Source: Mesorhizobium prunaredense
Lineage (GTDB): Bacteria > Pseudomonadota > Alphaproteobacteria > Rhizobiales > Rhizobiaceae
Assembly: GCF_900156895.1 (NCBI RefSeq)
Contig: NZ_FTPD01000005.1
Span: 256,741-320,740, forward strand
Reading direction: 5' to 3'
DNA length: 64,000 bases
This document shows positions 8,345-16,030 of the stretch, piece after piece. Under the pieces are notes generated by a model, which ran no database searches, had not been told where the DNA came from, and worked only from the letters and a program-made list of their open reading frames with translations. Both the position numbers and the translations under genes were made by a program. The number at the start of each line of letters is the position of its first letter. Position 1 is the stretch's first letter.

Positions 8345-8456
8345 CTAAGCAGGTTCCGCAAAAGTGTCCCACGGTTTTGCGACAAGAACCTGCGACAAAC
8401 ATCTAAGCAGGTTCCGCAAAAGTGTCCCACGGTTTTGCGACAAGAAGCTGCGACAA
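8341..8456. repeat. Two tandem 58-bp units, each a nested palindrome
   Basis: The units 8341-8398 and 8399-8456 differ at one base in the interior (AACCTG against AAGCTG). Within each, GCAGGTTC pairs with GAACCTGC and CGCAAAA pairs with TTTTGCG. The change in the second unit breaks its outer stem. The first unit includes the start codon of the DUF6064 gene. The style matches rhizobial intergenic palindromes. Confidence 0.8.
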
Positions 8457-8468
8457 ACAACAGAATCC

Positions 8469-8506
8469 AAGCAGGCATTCGTGGGCCAGCCCACGAAAGC
8501 CTGCTT
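8469..8506. terminator. Strong hairpin at the end of the aldo/keto reductase gene
   Basis: AAGCAGGC at 8469 pairs with GCCTGCTT ending at 8506, and the inner arms TTCGTGGG and CCCACGAA extend the stem around a short loop. It overlaps the TAA stop of the reductase on the minus strand. There is no long T-run, so termination strength is uncertain. Confidence 0.55.
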
Positions 8507-9422
8507 AGAGGTCCCGGACGTAGGCCCCCATCCTCTCGCGCATGGCCGCGTCGGGGAGGGGACCGGTCGTCGCCAACAGGTTCTCGCGCGCGTGGTCGAC
8601 GCGGGTGGTGGCGGGGATGGCGACGGTGACGGCGGGATGCGAAACGATGAATTTCAGTATCAACTGCGCCCAGGTCTTGGCACCGATCTCGGCCGCCCAG
8701 TCCGGTAGCGTCTCGCCTTGGAGCTGGCGCGTCAGCGCGCCTTGCCGAAACGGCCGGTTGACGATGACACCCATGCCGCGCTCGGCCGCCAGCGGCAGCA
8801 GCCGTTCCTCCGCTTCACGGTCGACGACGTTATAGGTGAGCTGCACGAAGTCGAGCGGATGCGCGCGCATGATCTGTTCGAACAAATCGTGCCGCCGTCC
8901 TTCGGACGTCGTGATGCCGACATAGCGAACCCGCCCGTCCGCCTTCATTGCGAACAGGGTTTCGAGATGCGCCTCCCAGGCGACGAGGTTATGGACCTGA
9001 ACGAGATCGAAGCGCGGCACACCCCAGAAGCGACGTGACTGCTCGATCTGCGCGGGTCCGTCGGCGGCGGAGGAGGTCCAGACCTTCTCGGCGGAAAACA
9101 GCGCTTCGGGCCGGCCGAGCTTTTCGAGGCCATAGCCGATCACGGGCTGCGAGGAGCCGTACATCGGCGAGGAATCGATCATGCGGCCGCCTGCCGCGAA
9201 GAAGGCCGCCATCACCTCTGCGCACTCGTCGCGCAGCACCGGATCGTCGCCGACATTGAAGGTGATCCAGGTCCCCAGTCCGACAGCGGGAAGCATCTCT
9301 CCCGAGGACGGTACGGCCCGCATCACCGGCGCGGGCGGTGCGCCGGGCGCGGCTGCCGGCAACACCAGAGCCGCGCCGGAAGCGGCGGCAGCCTTCACGA
9401 ATGTCCTGCGGGTGATGATCAT
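8505..9422 (-). CDS. Exported (Tat-type) aldo/keto reductase
   Basis: 305 residues from ATG 9422; a TTG 24 bases upstream is possible. The N-terminus TRRTFVKAAAASGAALVLPA is a twin-arginine signal peptide, so the enzyme probably folds with its cofactor and is exported to the periplasm. The aldo/keto reductase barrel follows: GLGTWITF, then IDSSPMYG with the catalytic Asp and Tyr, the lysine in FSAEKVW, and His in VQVHNLV. The C-terminal VAIPATTRVDHA matches the NADP-binding segment. The substrate is unknown. A hairpin follows the gene. Confidence 0.85.
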   Translation of the reverse strand: MIITRRTFVKAAAASGAALVLPAAAPGAPPAPVMRAVPSSGEMLPAVGLGTWITFNVGDDPVLRDECAEVMAAFFAAGGRMIDSSPMYGSSQPVIGYGLEKLGRPEALFSAEKVWTSSAADGPAQIEQSRRFWGVPRFDLVQVHNLVAWEAHLETLFAMKADGRVRYVGITTSEGRRHDLFEQIMRAHPLDFVQLTYNVVDREAEERLLPLAAERGMGVIVNRPFRQGALTRQLQGETLPDWAAEIGAKTWAQLILKFIVSHPAVTVAIPATTRVDHARENLLATTGPLPDAAMRERMGAYVRDL

Positions 9423-9625
9423 CGTCTGCCATCCCTGTCCTTTCAACCTCTTGTACTCCCGACCCCAAGAATGGTTCCGGCCGACCGGCTTTTCGCGAGG
9501 CCGATCGGCGGGGAGTGCGGCGGTCGTCTCTGTGCGACGGTTCGGATATGGAACGTCTGCCTGAAACAGGAACGAATGCTGCAGGGCCTGGGTTGCGCCA
9601 GCCAGCCCGATTACCTGGAACCCGA

Positions 9626-10126
9626 TTACCTGGATATAGCCCCTGTCCTCACTTGATGGCGCTGGCGGGCATAGGCCACGCAGCCGTCTACCGTGCTGAC
9701 ACAGAGCGCATCGCGGTTATTCGGCGTGTTGTTGTCGCCGGCGTAGGCAACCTCGGCAACACGGCCATCGACCATTCGGATTTGCGTGTTGCAATAGCCG
9801 CCAGGATCGACATTGAGCGATCCTCCAACCGTCGGGATCGCGCCCACGGCCAAAGTTGGGATCACGACGTTGAGATTGCCGCGTTGGACGGCACGCTGAT
9901 AGGTCCAGATCTGGCCTCTCTCCGCATCAGCGGTGGCAGTCGGAAAGCCGGCGCACATTCGAACGTCCGCCTCGCTGAGACCGACCATCTCCTTGCGGGC
10001 TGCCGCCGTTGTGGCGTCTTCCTTCGGGAGGTTCGACGTGTCGGGGGCGACGCAGGAGGACACGATCGAACTGCCGACGGAAAGAACAAGAAGAAAGACG
10101 AGCGTTCGGATGCGAGGAGATATCAT
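9626..10126 (-). CDS. Putative lipoprotein, function unknown
   Basis: 166 residues. The N-terminus MISPRIRTLVFLLVLSVGSS leads to IVSSC, a plausible lipobox with Cys25. The mature part has KEMVGLSEADVRMCAGFPT, which resembles the short helical repeat in SmpA/OmlA-like outer-membrane assembly lipoproteins, followed by WTYQ and NTQIRMVDGRVAEVAYAG. The resemblance is weak and I give no family. A 15-bp tandem duplication (CCCGATTACCTGGAA, two copies) covers the stop codon region at ~9606-9635. Confidence 0.65.
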   Translation of the reverse strand: MISPRIRTLVFLLVLSVGSSIVSSCVAPDTSNLPKEDATTAAARKEMVGLSEADVRMCAGFPTATADAERGQIWTYQRAVQRGNLNVVIPTLAVGAIPTVGGSLNVDPGGYCNTQIRMVDGRVAEVAYAGDNNTPNNRDALCVSTVDGCVAYARQRHQVRTGAISR

Positions 10127-10410
10127 ACCGACTGTGGTGAATTTGCGCTGGGCCCCGAGATCTAGTTAAGCAAGCCCACAAGCGAGTCAACCTGCACAAC
10201 TTCACGATGTCGTTTGTCGTGTCGCCCCGCCAACCTTGAGCTGATGGCACCCCAAGCGCACGCGCCGCTATCGTGCGCGATCTCGGAGTTGGCTTCGCCG
10301 CAGATCTCGATCTGATGCCTGCAACGATGGGCATTTCGGCTGCGCAACGTGCCGATGCCATCCGGCATCCATGAGGGACTGACCGATCTGGAACGAGCGT
10401 CTCCGCTCCG
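10127..10410. other. Intergenic, no supported gene
   Basis: A plus-strand frame near 10250-10372 reads ARAAIVRDLGVGFAADLDLM and ends at TGA, which could be the tail of a decayed gene, but I recognise no family and no start signal. Confidence 0.4.
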
Positions 10411-10590
10411 TCAAATGCCGGGATTTTTAGGGCCGATTTTCAGCGGCGCATCATTTTCATCCGGATTGGGGACAGGAGCTTCGTCGGGAAGCCTGTCCGG
10501 GTCCGGCTCACGCACCGGCTTCGGTTCAGGAAACGGCGGCGGTGTGGGCGCGGGAGTGGGCGTTGGTTCGGGAGTGGGAAGAATGGCCAT
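10411..10590 (-). CDS. Small proline-rich protein
   Basis: 59 residues from ATG 10590, with AAGGAA upstream (GGAAGGAAATCACACC before the ATG). Composition is extreme: PTPEPTPTPAPTPPPFPEP followed by Pro-Asp repeats and ending IGPKNPGI. Short proline/glutamate-rich proteins of this type recur in Mesorhizobium-like genomes without assigned function. The sequence is probably disordered and there is no signal peptide. Confidence 0.55.
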   Translation of the reverse strand: MAILPTPEPTPTPAPTPPPFPEPKPVREPDPDRLPDEAPVPNPDENDAPLKIGPKNPGI

Positions 10591-10886
10591 GGTGTGATTT
10601 CCTTCCGCTCGCACTCTGCCTGGCGGGTCGCCGAGGTCGGCTGGGATTTTTGAAGCCACCCGTTTCGATCGGTTTTCGCTCGGGCTGACGCACGCAGAAC
10701 GACCACGCATGCCTATGGTTCCGACGCGAGCCTCCGATGATCCCGCAGGCATCGGCATTCGTGGCCGGACGGGGCCGTCAGAAAAGTGATCGAATGGTCC
10801 GCGCATGAGGGCCTTGCCGGCGTCGCGGAGCGCCATAATTTCCATTTCAGGGTGGGACGAACTCACCCGCTGAATAGGAGGCGGCC
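10591..10886. other. Divergent promoter region, no gene seen
   Basis: About 296 bases between the proline-rich gene (minus) and the next plus-strand gene. No coding frame with a ribosome site and no clear repeat is visible; it must hold both promoters. Confidence 0.4.
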
Positions 10887-11321
10887 GTGAAGCACCAAAC
10901 ACTTGACCAACTGCATACCGTTGCCGACGTTCACGCTGAAGCAACAGACCTCGTAGCGACTCGAAGCCAGCGTCTCGAACGTTGGGCGAAACTGCTGGAG
11001 AAAAATCCCGATCGACGTCTCGAAGCGTTGACGGGCACCGAATACAAGTCCCCTGAGATACGCGAGAAAATGCGTTACAACGACTCGCCTCTCACGGTTG
11101 CCTTCGAGGACCCGATCTTTCGCGCGCAAGGCTTGCGAGATGACACCTACGGTGAAGCCAGGCGCTTCTTCGAGCTGACCGACTGGCAGCTGCACGAAAT
11201 CGTCTGCCATTGCCATGTCGGCGCCTCGATACGAGCGCGGTGGGCTGCCTCTCGCGTCCGTGCGGCAATGTCCGAGAGGTTTGGTTTCTTCGCCTGGCTG
11301 CGAGGAATATTCATGCACTGA
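10887..11321 (+). CDS. Hypothetical protein, 144 aa
   Basis: Starts at GTG 10887 with an excellent AGGAGG upstream. The protein is soluble, charged and mostly helical by eye, with HAEATDLVATRSQRLERWAK at the N-terminus and a Trp/Phe-rich C-terminus (FGFFAWLRGIF). I do not recognise the family. Strong translation signals and even composition make it likely to be real. Confidence 0.6.
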   Translation: MKHQTLDQLHTVADVHAEATDLVATRSQRLERWAKLLEKNPDRRLEALTGTEYKSPEIREKMRYNDSPLTVAFEDPIFRAQGLRDDTYGEARRFFELTDWQLHEIVCHCHVGASIRARWAASRVRAAMSERFGFFAWLRGIFMH

Positions 11322-11506
11322 CGCTACGGGCATTGACGCTGCCGGCATTTATGCTAGGGGGCCGGCATGTTCGGGTGATGGGGGCTGCGAAGTGATTTCC
11401 ACGCCTCGCATCAGTGGTAGTTGATGAGCGGATAGGCCGTTTCGGCGGCGATCCGCCATCGGCGAAGCTCGAACCATAGGCTCGATACCACAGGCATGCG
11501 CGGATT

Positions 11507-11728
11507 TCAGTCGGCGGGCGCCGTGTCGCGGCGATTGACCGCTTCCGCAATGGCGGCGTGGCTTTCCATGAGGATCGAGCTATCGTCATCCTCGATGACA
11601 GCCGCTGTCTCCGCAAGCGCCTTGTCCTTGACCTGGTTGCGGAACCGCTGGCTGTCGTTTGCTCCCCGCGCAAGGCAAGGAGGCTTGGCCTTCGGTTGAG
11701 CATCGGTTTTCCTCAAGCCGGTACACAC
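11507..11728 (-). CDS. Hypothetical small protein, 73 aa
   Basis: The frame reads ANDSQRFRNQVKDKALAETA, then AVIEDDDSSILMESHAAIAE, with coding-like composition and acidic character. It ends just before a 28-codon frame discussed separately and starts just upstream of the end of acyP on the same strand (acyP stops at 11731). Close spacing suggests that it follows acyP in one transcript. No family recognised; the exact start is uncertain. Confidence 0.4.
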   Translation of the reverse strand: MCTGLRKTDAQPKAKPPCLARGANDSQRFRNQVKDKALAETAAVIEDDDSSILMESHAAIAEAVNRRDTAPAD

Positions 11729-11730
11729 TT

Positions 11731-12015
11731 CTAGCCGATGATCCTGAATCCGTTCGGCTCCTGGCCGGCATCGACGTCTTGGGATGTCACGCTGGAGACC
11801 GACGCTCCGGTCGGCCCTTTCCAGAACCGGTCCAACATGGTCGAAACCGCGCCGTCGGCTCCGACGATCAGTGCCGTTACGGATCCATCCTCCTCATTGC
11901 GAACCCATCCGGACAGACCGAGCCTCTCGGCCTCGGTCCGTGTCCACACGCGAAACGAGACGCCTTGCACGCTTCCCCTCAGTCTGACGCGTACCGCCTT
12001 GCGCCCGTCCTCCAT
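11731..12015 (-). CDS. acyP: Acylphosphatase
   Basis: 94 residues from ATG 12015; GGAGG lies five bases upstream and overlaps the alternative GTG. The phosphate-binding loop GSVQGVSFR (catalytic Arg) and [11 protein letters not shown] (catalytic Asn) are both intact, and the length is typical. The enzyme hydrolyses the carboxyl-phosphate bond of acyl phosphates in the cytoplasm. The C-terminus ends with the usual short strand (GFRIIG). Confidence 0.92.
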   Translation of the reverse strand: MEDGRKAVRVRLRGSVQGVSFRVWTRTEAERLGLSGWVRNEEDGSVTALIVGADGAVSTMLDRFWKGPTGASVSSVTSQDVDAGQEPNGFRIIG

Positions 12016-12220
12016 GGTCACCTCCGTGCAGTTGGTTTGTTCACACCTTCAACTCACCAGCGGCGAAAAAGGCTCCGCCATCGCATTTTTAATGGATTGG
12101 GCTGCCTGGCCATCCGATAGAGCTGTCGGTTTGCATGATGTCGGCAACGGAACCATGCGGCGGCGGCTTTGTTTAAAAGACGGACAGCTGCAGGTTGCTG
12201 GGCCTCGGAGCCACGATTTC

Positions 12221-13033
12221 ATGACCAACGATTCTCCAACGGGAGGCGCCATCCCGGCATCCGTTCCGACGATCGATCCGAAAGCGGCGCCGACCCTTCA
12301 ACACGCCGAGGCCGAGGTCTTTTATACTGAGGCGATCCGCGAGCTCGCCGCGACGGACATCCCCTTTCTTGTCGCCGGCACCTACGCGGTGAGCGCCTAT
12401 ACGGGCGTCACGCGCCAGACCAAAGACCTCGACATTTTCTGCAAGGCCGGCGACTTTGCCCGCATCCTCGCCCATTTCAAGCAGGCCGGTTATGCGGTCG
12501 AGATATTGGATGACCGGTGGCTCGGCAAGGTCTTCAAGGGCACGCATTTCTTTGACGTCATATTCGCATCGGCGAACGGCACCATGCCGGTCGGCGACGA
12601 GTGGCTGGAGCATGCACGGCAGATCGAGATGCTGGGCAGTCAGGTGCGGATCGTAGGTCCGACCGAGCTTATCTGGTCCAAATGCTTCATCCAGGACAGA
12701 GGCCGCCACGACGGCGCCGACATCGCTCATACCATCCTCAAGGCGCAGGATCAGATCGATTGGCGCCGGCTGCTTTCCTACCTCGAAGTTCACTGGGAGG
12801 TGCTGTTGATGCAGCTTCTGAATTTTCGATGGATCTATCCGAGCGAGCGCGATCACATTCCCGCCTGGCTGCTCGACGAATTGCTTGACCGGCTCGCCAA
12901 GCAGAGGGAGTTGCCTACGCCCCGGATGAAGATCTGCCGCGGGCGCCTGCTTTCGCCGACCGACTACGAGATCGACGTCAAGGAATGGGGCTTTGCCGGC
13001 GTCGGCGGAACAGGAGAATTTCGCGATGGCTGA
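12221..13033 (+). CDS. Nucleotidyltransferase-fold protein
   Basis: 270 residues from ATG 12221; a weak GGAG lies ten bases upstream. Residues ~30-75 contain the minimal nucleotidyltransferase pattern: FLVAGTYAVSAYTGVTRQTK followed by DLDIF (the paired metal aspartates). A third acidic position may be FFDVIF. The C-terminal half (IDWRRLLSYLEVHWEVLLMQ) is helical. Members of this fold transfer NMP groups to proteins, RNA or small molecules; some are toxins. The stop overlaps the start of a metallophosphoesterase (ATGGCTGA at 13026-13033), so the two are translationally coupled. The target is unknown. Confidence 0.75.
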   Translation: MTNDSPTGGAIPASVPTIDPKAAPTLQHAEAEVFYTEAIRELAATDIPFLVAGTYAVSAYTGVTRQTKDLDIFCKAGDFARILAHFKQAGYAVEILDDRWLGKVFKGTHFFDVIFASANGTMPVGDEWLEHARQIEMLGSQVRIVGPTELIWSKCFIQDRGRHDGADIAHTILKAQDQIDWRRLLSYLEVHWEVLLMQLLNFRWIYPSERDHIPAWLLDELLDRLAKQRELPTPRMKICRGRLLSPTDYEIDVKEWGFAGVGGTGEFRDG

Positions 13034-13778
13034 GAGGAACGAAGCTGCCATGGCAACAACCGAGACAGGCCGCACAATCAGGATTGCGGCTGTTGGCGAC
13101 CTGCACGTGCAGGAAGACGCCCAGGCCTCCTGTCGTGACCTCTTCCGCGAAATTTCGCGCGAAGCAGACGTTCTCGTGCTCACTGGCGATCTCACCAATC
13201 TCGGCAAACCGCGCGAAGCCGAAATCCTCGCGGAGGATTTACGCGCCTGCACGATCCCAGTTGTCGCCGTGCTCGGCAACCACGACTATGAATCCGGCGC
13301 GGTCGAAGACGTCGCCAACATCGTTCGGCAGGCAGGCGTCCATCTCCTCGACGGCCAATCGACGGAAATCAAGGAGGTCGGCTTTGTCGGCGTGAAGGGT
13401 TTCGTTGGCGGATTTGGATCACGCATGCTCGGCTCCTTCGGCGAGCCGGCGATCAAGGCTATGGTCGCCGAAAGCGTCAGCGAATCGATGCGGCTCGAAA
13501 ACGCAATGCGGCAGGTTCACACCGAGCGCACGCTTGTCGTCCTGCACTACGCTCCCGTGGTCGAGACGGTCGCCGGCGAGCCATTGGAGATTTTTCCGTT
13601 CCTGGGCTCGTCGCGGCTGGCGGAGACGATCGATCGGTTCAAGGTCAGCGCGGTGGTGCATGGCCACGCGCATCGCGGCGTCTATGAAGGTCGCACGCCG
13701 GGCGGCGCCCCGGTGTATAACGTCGCCATGCACGTGGCGAAGCCGACCGGCCGTCCCTACGCCTTGCTCGAAATCTGA
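13026..13778 (+). CDS. Calcineurin-like metallophosphoesterase
   Basis: 250 residues from ATG 13026, with AGGAGA upstream inside the previous gene. All metal-binding blocks are present: VGDLHVQED, LTGDLTNLG, LGNHDYESG, a single His in VLHYAPVV, and VVHGHAHRG. The family hydrolyses phosphomonoesters or phosphodiesters with two metal ions. It overlaps the nucleotidyltransferase gene by eight bases, which suggests a working pair in which one protein adds and the other removes a nucleotide or phosphate group. That pairing is an inference. No signal peptide, so cytoplasmic. Confidence 0.82.
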   Translation: MAERNEAAMATTETGRTIRIAAVGDLHVQEDAQASCRDLFREISREADVLVLTGDLTNLGKPREAEILAEDLRACTIPVVAVLGNHDYESGAVEDVANIVRQAGVHLLDGQSTEIKEVGFVGVKGFVGGFGSRMLGSFGEPAIKAMVAESVSESMRLENAMRQVHTERTLVVLHYAPVVETVAGEPLEIFPFLGSSRLAETIDRFKVSAVVHGHAHRGVYEGRTPGGAPVYNVAMHVAKPTGRPYALLEI

Positions 13779-13793
13779 AACACCCCGCGCTCG

Positions 13794-14984
13794 TCAGCGA
13801 TCGATCTCGCCGAACACGATATCGAGCGACCCGATAATCGCGGCGACATCGGCGATCATGTGCCCGCGCGATAGAAAATCCATCGCCTGCAGATGGGCAA
13901 AAGACGGAGCGCGGATCTTGCACCGATAGGGAGTATTGCTGCCATTCGAAACCAGGTAGACGCCGAACTCGCCCTTCGGCGCCTCCACGGCGGCATAGAC
14001 CTCTCCAGCGGGCACGCGAATACCCTCCGTGTAGAGCTTGAAATGGTGGATGGTCGCTTCCATCGAGCGTTTCATCGTCGCCCGCGGCGGCGGCGTGATC
14101 TTGTGGTTCGGAATTGCCACCGGCCCTTGGCCTTCGGGCGATCGCAGTTTTTCCAGGCATTGCTTCATGATCCGCACCGACTGGCGCATTTCCTCCATGC
14201 GGACGAGATAGCGGTCGTAACAGTCGCCGTTCTTGCCGACGGGAATGTCGAAATCCATCTCGGGGTAGCATTCATATGGCTGTGCCTTGCGCAAGTCCCA
14301 CGCCGCGCCCGACCCGCGCACCATCACGCCGGAGAAGCCCCAGGCCCAGGCGTCGTCGAGGCCGATCGCGCCGACATCGACGTTGCGCTGCTTGAAGATA
14401 CGGTTTTCGGTGAGCAACTCGTCGAGGTTGCCGCAAACCTTGAGGAACGGATCGCAGAAATTCCAGATGTCGTCCAGCAGCTTCGGAGGCAGGTCCTGGT
14501 GCACGCCGCCGACCCTGAAATAATTCGCATGCATGCGGGCGCCGGAGGCGCGCTCGTAAAACACCATCAGCTTCTCGCGCTCGGCAAAACCCCAGAGCGG
14601 CGGCGTCAGCGCGCCGATATCCATGGCCTGTGTCGTGACGTTGAGGAGATGCGACAAGAGCCGGCCGATTTCGCAAAACAGAACACGGATGAGCTGTCCT
14701 CGCTTCGGGACCGAGATTTCCAACAACTTCTCGGCGGCGAGGCAGAACGCATGCTCCTGGTTCATCGGCGCGACATAGTCGAGCCGGTCGAAATAGGGCA
14801 GGGCCTGCAGATAGTTCTTGTACTCGATCAGTTTTTCGGTGCCGCGGTGGAGCAGCCCGATATGGGGATCGGCGCGATCGACGACCTCGCCGTCCAGTTC
14901 CAGCACCAGCCGCAGCACGCCGTGAGCAGAGGGATGCTGCGGCCCGAAGTTGAGGGTGAAGTTGCGAACTGCGGCTTCGACCAT
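13794..14984 (-). CDS. nuoD: NADH-quinone oxidoreductase subunit D (stand-alone copy)
   Basis: 396 residues from ATG 14984, matching the usual start of NuoD ([20 protein letters not shown]); a longer upstream frame is not needed. The 49-kDa subunit features are intact: [33 protein letters not shown], and the C-terminal [12 protein letters not shown] to IVFGEIDR. The subunit helps form the quinone site of complex I at the inner membrane. No other nuo gene lies nearby, so this is probably a second copy outside the main nuo operon. It ends 15 bases from the convergent metallophosphoesterase stop. Confidence 0.93.
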   Translation of the reverse strand: MVEAAVRNFTLNFGPQHPSAHGVLRLVLELDGEVVDRADPHIGLLHRGTEKLIEYKNYLQALPYFDRLDYVAPMNQEHAFCLAAEKLLEISVPKRGQLIRVLFCEIGRLLSHLLNVTTQAMDIGALTPPLWGFAEREKLMVFYERASGARMHANYFRVGGVHQDLPPKLLDDIWNFCDPFLKVCGNLDELLTENRIFKQRNVDVGAIGLDDAWAWGFSGVMVRGSGAAWDLRKAQPYECYPEMDFDIPVGKNGDCYDRYLVRMEEMRQSVRIMKQCLEKLRSPEGQGPVAIPNHKITPPPRATMKRSMEATIHHFKLYTEGIRVPAGEVYAAVEAPKGEFGVYLVSNGSNTPYRCKIRAPSFAHLQAMDFLSRGHMIADVAAIIGSLDIVFGEIDR

Positions 14985-15086
14985 GGCGCTGCTCCGCTGT
15001 ACCGGGTTTTCAGGCTGAAGCCCGAGTGCTCCGGCCCGCCACGCCCGGACCACCGATCAGGTGCCCGCCAATCACGTGCCCGCCAA

Positions 15087-15524
15087 TCACGTGGTTGTCT
15101 GGATGATCAGCGTCAGCGTGCCGTCGCCATCGATGTTGGCAGCGACGACCTGCGAGGAATCCAGCCCGTTCGCCGCCAGCGCCGTCGCTGCCTGCGGCGA
15201 CGCATCGATCGAGCTCTGCAGGGTAAGCAGATCTTCAACGCTGGTCTGGGTGATCACGGCCTCGGCTTGTGTCTTGAGTTCCGGCGGCAAATCCTCGAGG
15301 GCGACGATGGCAATGCCAGTAAAGTTCTGGTCGGTGAAACCTTGATCCGGCAGGGCTTGGTCGGGCAGGGCCTGGTCAGGCGTTTGGCCAGGCAGGGTTA
15401 GATCGGGCAGGACTTCCGGCGCCGGGGGTGCGATTTGGGGAAGCTGCGGGTCGGTGGATTGCGCGTGGATCGGCTGCGCCAGGGCCAACCCCGAAAGGGC
15501 GGCAATTGTCGTCAACATGCGCAT
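15087..15524 (-). CDS. Secreted Pro/Gln-rich protein with LPDQ repeats
   Basis: 145 residues from ATG 15524, which has GGAAGGA six bases upstream. The signal peptide is MRMLTTIAALSGLALAQPIH ending AQ. The mature protein has a disordered region with near-repeats (LPGQ, LPDQALPDQALPDQ, FTDQ) and a C-terminal domain with a Gln/Ala/Leu pattern ending LTLIIQTTT. Function unknown. Directly 3' is a 15-base tandem duplication (GTGCCCGCCAATCAC, two copies at 15061-15090). Its role with the neighbouring nuoD is not evident. Confidence 0.6.
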   Translation of the reverse strand: MRMLTTIAALSGLALAQPIHAQSTDPQLPQIAPPAPEVLPDLTLPGQTPDQALPDQALPDQGFTDQNFTGIAIVALEDLPPELKTQAEAVITQTSVEDLLTLQSSIDASPQAATALAANGLDSSQVVAANIDGDGTLTLIIQTTT

Positions 15525-15690
15525 GATCATTCCTTCCGTTTTCCGTTTTGCTCGAGGAGGATCACTTGGTGACCACTCAACCATCGTGCCGGGTTATGGT
15601 TCCCGTCCGACATGGAGATGGCCGTCGGTGGGGTTGGAAAGGGAGCCGGCGAAGCTCCGCATGCTGATCGCAGGTGGAGCAGCCTGGCGA

Positions 15691-15915
15691 TCATCCTCCC
15701 CAGCCGAGATCGCGATCCGCAACGCGCCATTCGGCAGCGCCGGCGCGGCGCTGGTGGCTGCGGCTGTCGTTGAGGAAGTCGGCGATCCTTGCCGCCGACT
15801 TCGCCGAGGCGAAAGTCAGCAGCCGATCGTGATGGACGACAGGCTCGCCGGTCTCATTGTCCCAGATCTCGAACCGGCAACTTGGGTTCGGTACGGCTTC
15901 GAAACGGATCTTCAT
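15691..15915 (-). CDS. Hypothetical small protein, 74 aa
   Basis: The N-terminal part, MKIRFEAVPNPSCRFEIWDN followed by ETGEPVVHHDRLLTFASAKS, looks like a compact beta-rich domain of the DUF2188 or tail-fibre-adaptor kind, but I cannot assign it. The tail is Arg-rich and less conserved in style. A weak CGGGA lies upstream. It is soluble and has no partner genes. Confidence 0.45.
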   Translation of the reverse strand: MKIRFEAVPNPSCRFEIWDNETGEPVVHHDRLLTFASAKSAARIADFLNDSRSHQRRAGAAEWRVADRDLGWGG

Positions 15916-16030
15916 ATCGATAGTCCCGGTGATCGACGGACCGAGGTTCTGCGATCCCGGCTTATGGATGGCTTACGGACGTTTGGGATTATGCTTTTGG
16001 CAGCGCGCGGGCTCGCCGATGTCGCCTCGG

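Noticed and set aside
8341..8456. Possible CRISPR array (two 58-bp units)
   Set aside because: The units are directly adjacent with no spacers and are themselves palindromic; this is an intergenic repeat.
7529..8629. 366-codon plus-strand frame rich in Gln, Glu and Arg
   Set aside because: It crosses the DUF6064 gene, both tandem repeats, the hairpin and the end of the aldo/keto reductase, and has no domain. It is a compositional shadow.
10250..10372. Plus-strand frame ending MPATMGISAAQRADAIRHP
   Set aside because: It could be the end of a dead gene, but no family was recognised and no start signal is present.
13893..15401. 502-codon plus-strand frame opposite nuoD
   Set aside because: nuoD is unmistakable on the other strand; this frame shows only the reverse-complement pattern (His/Asp/Val-rich).
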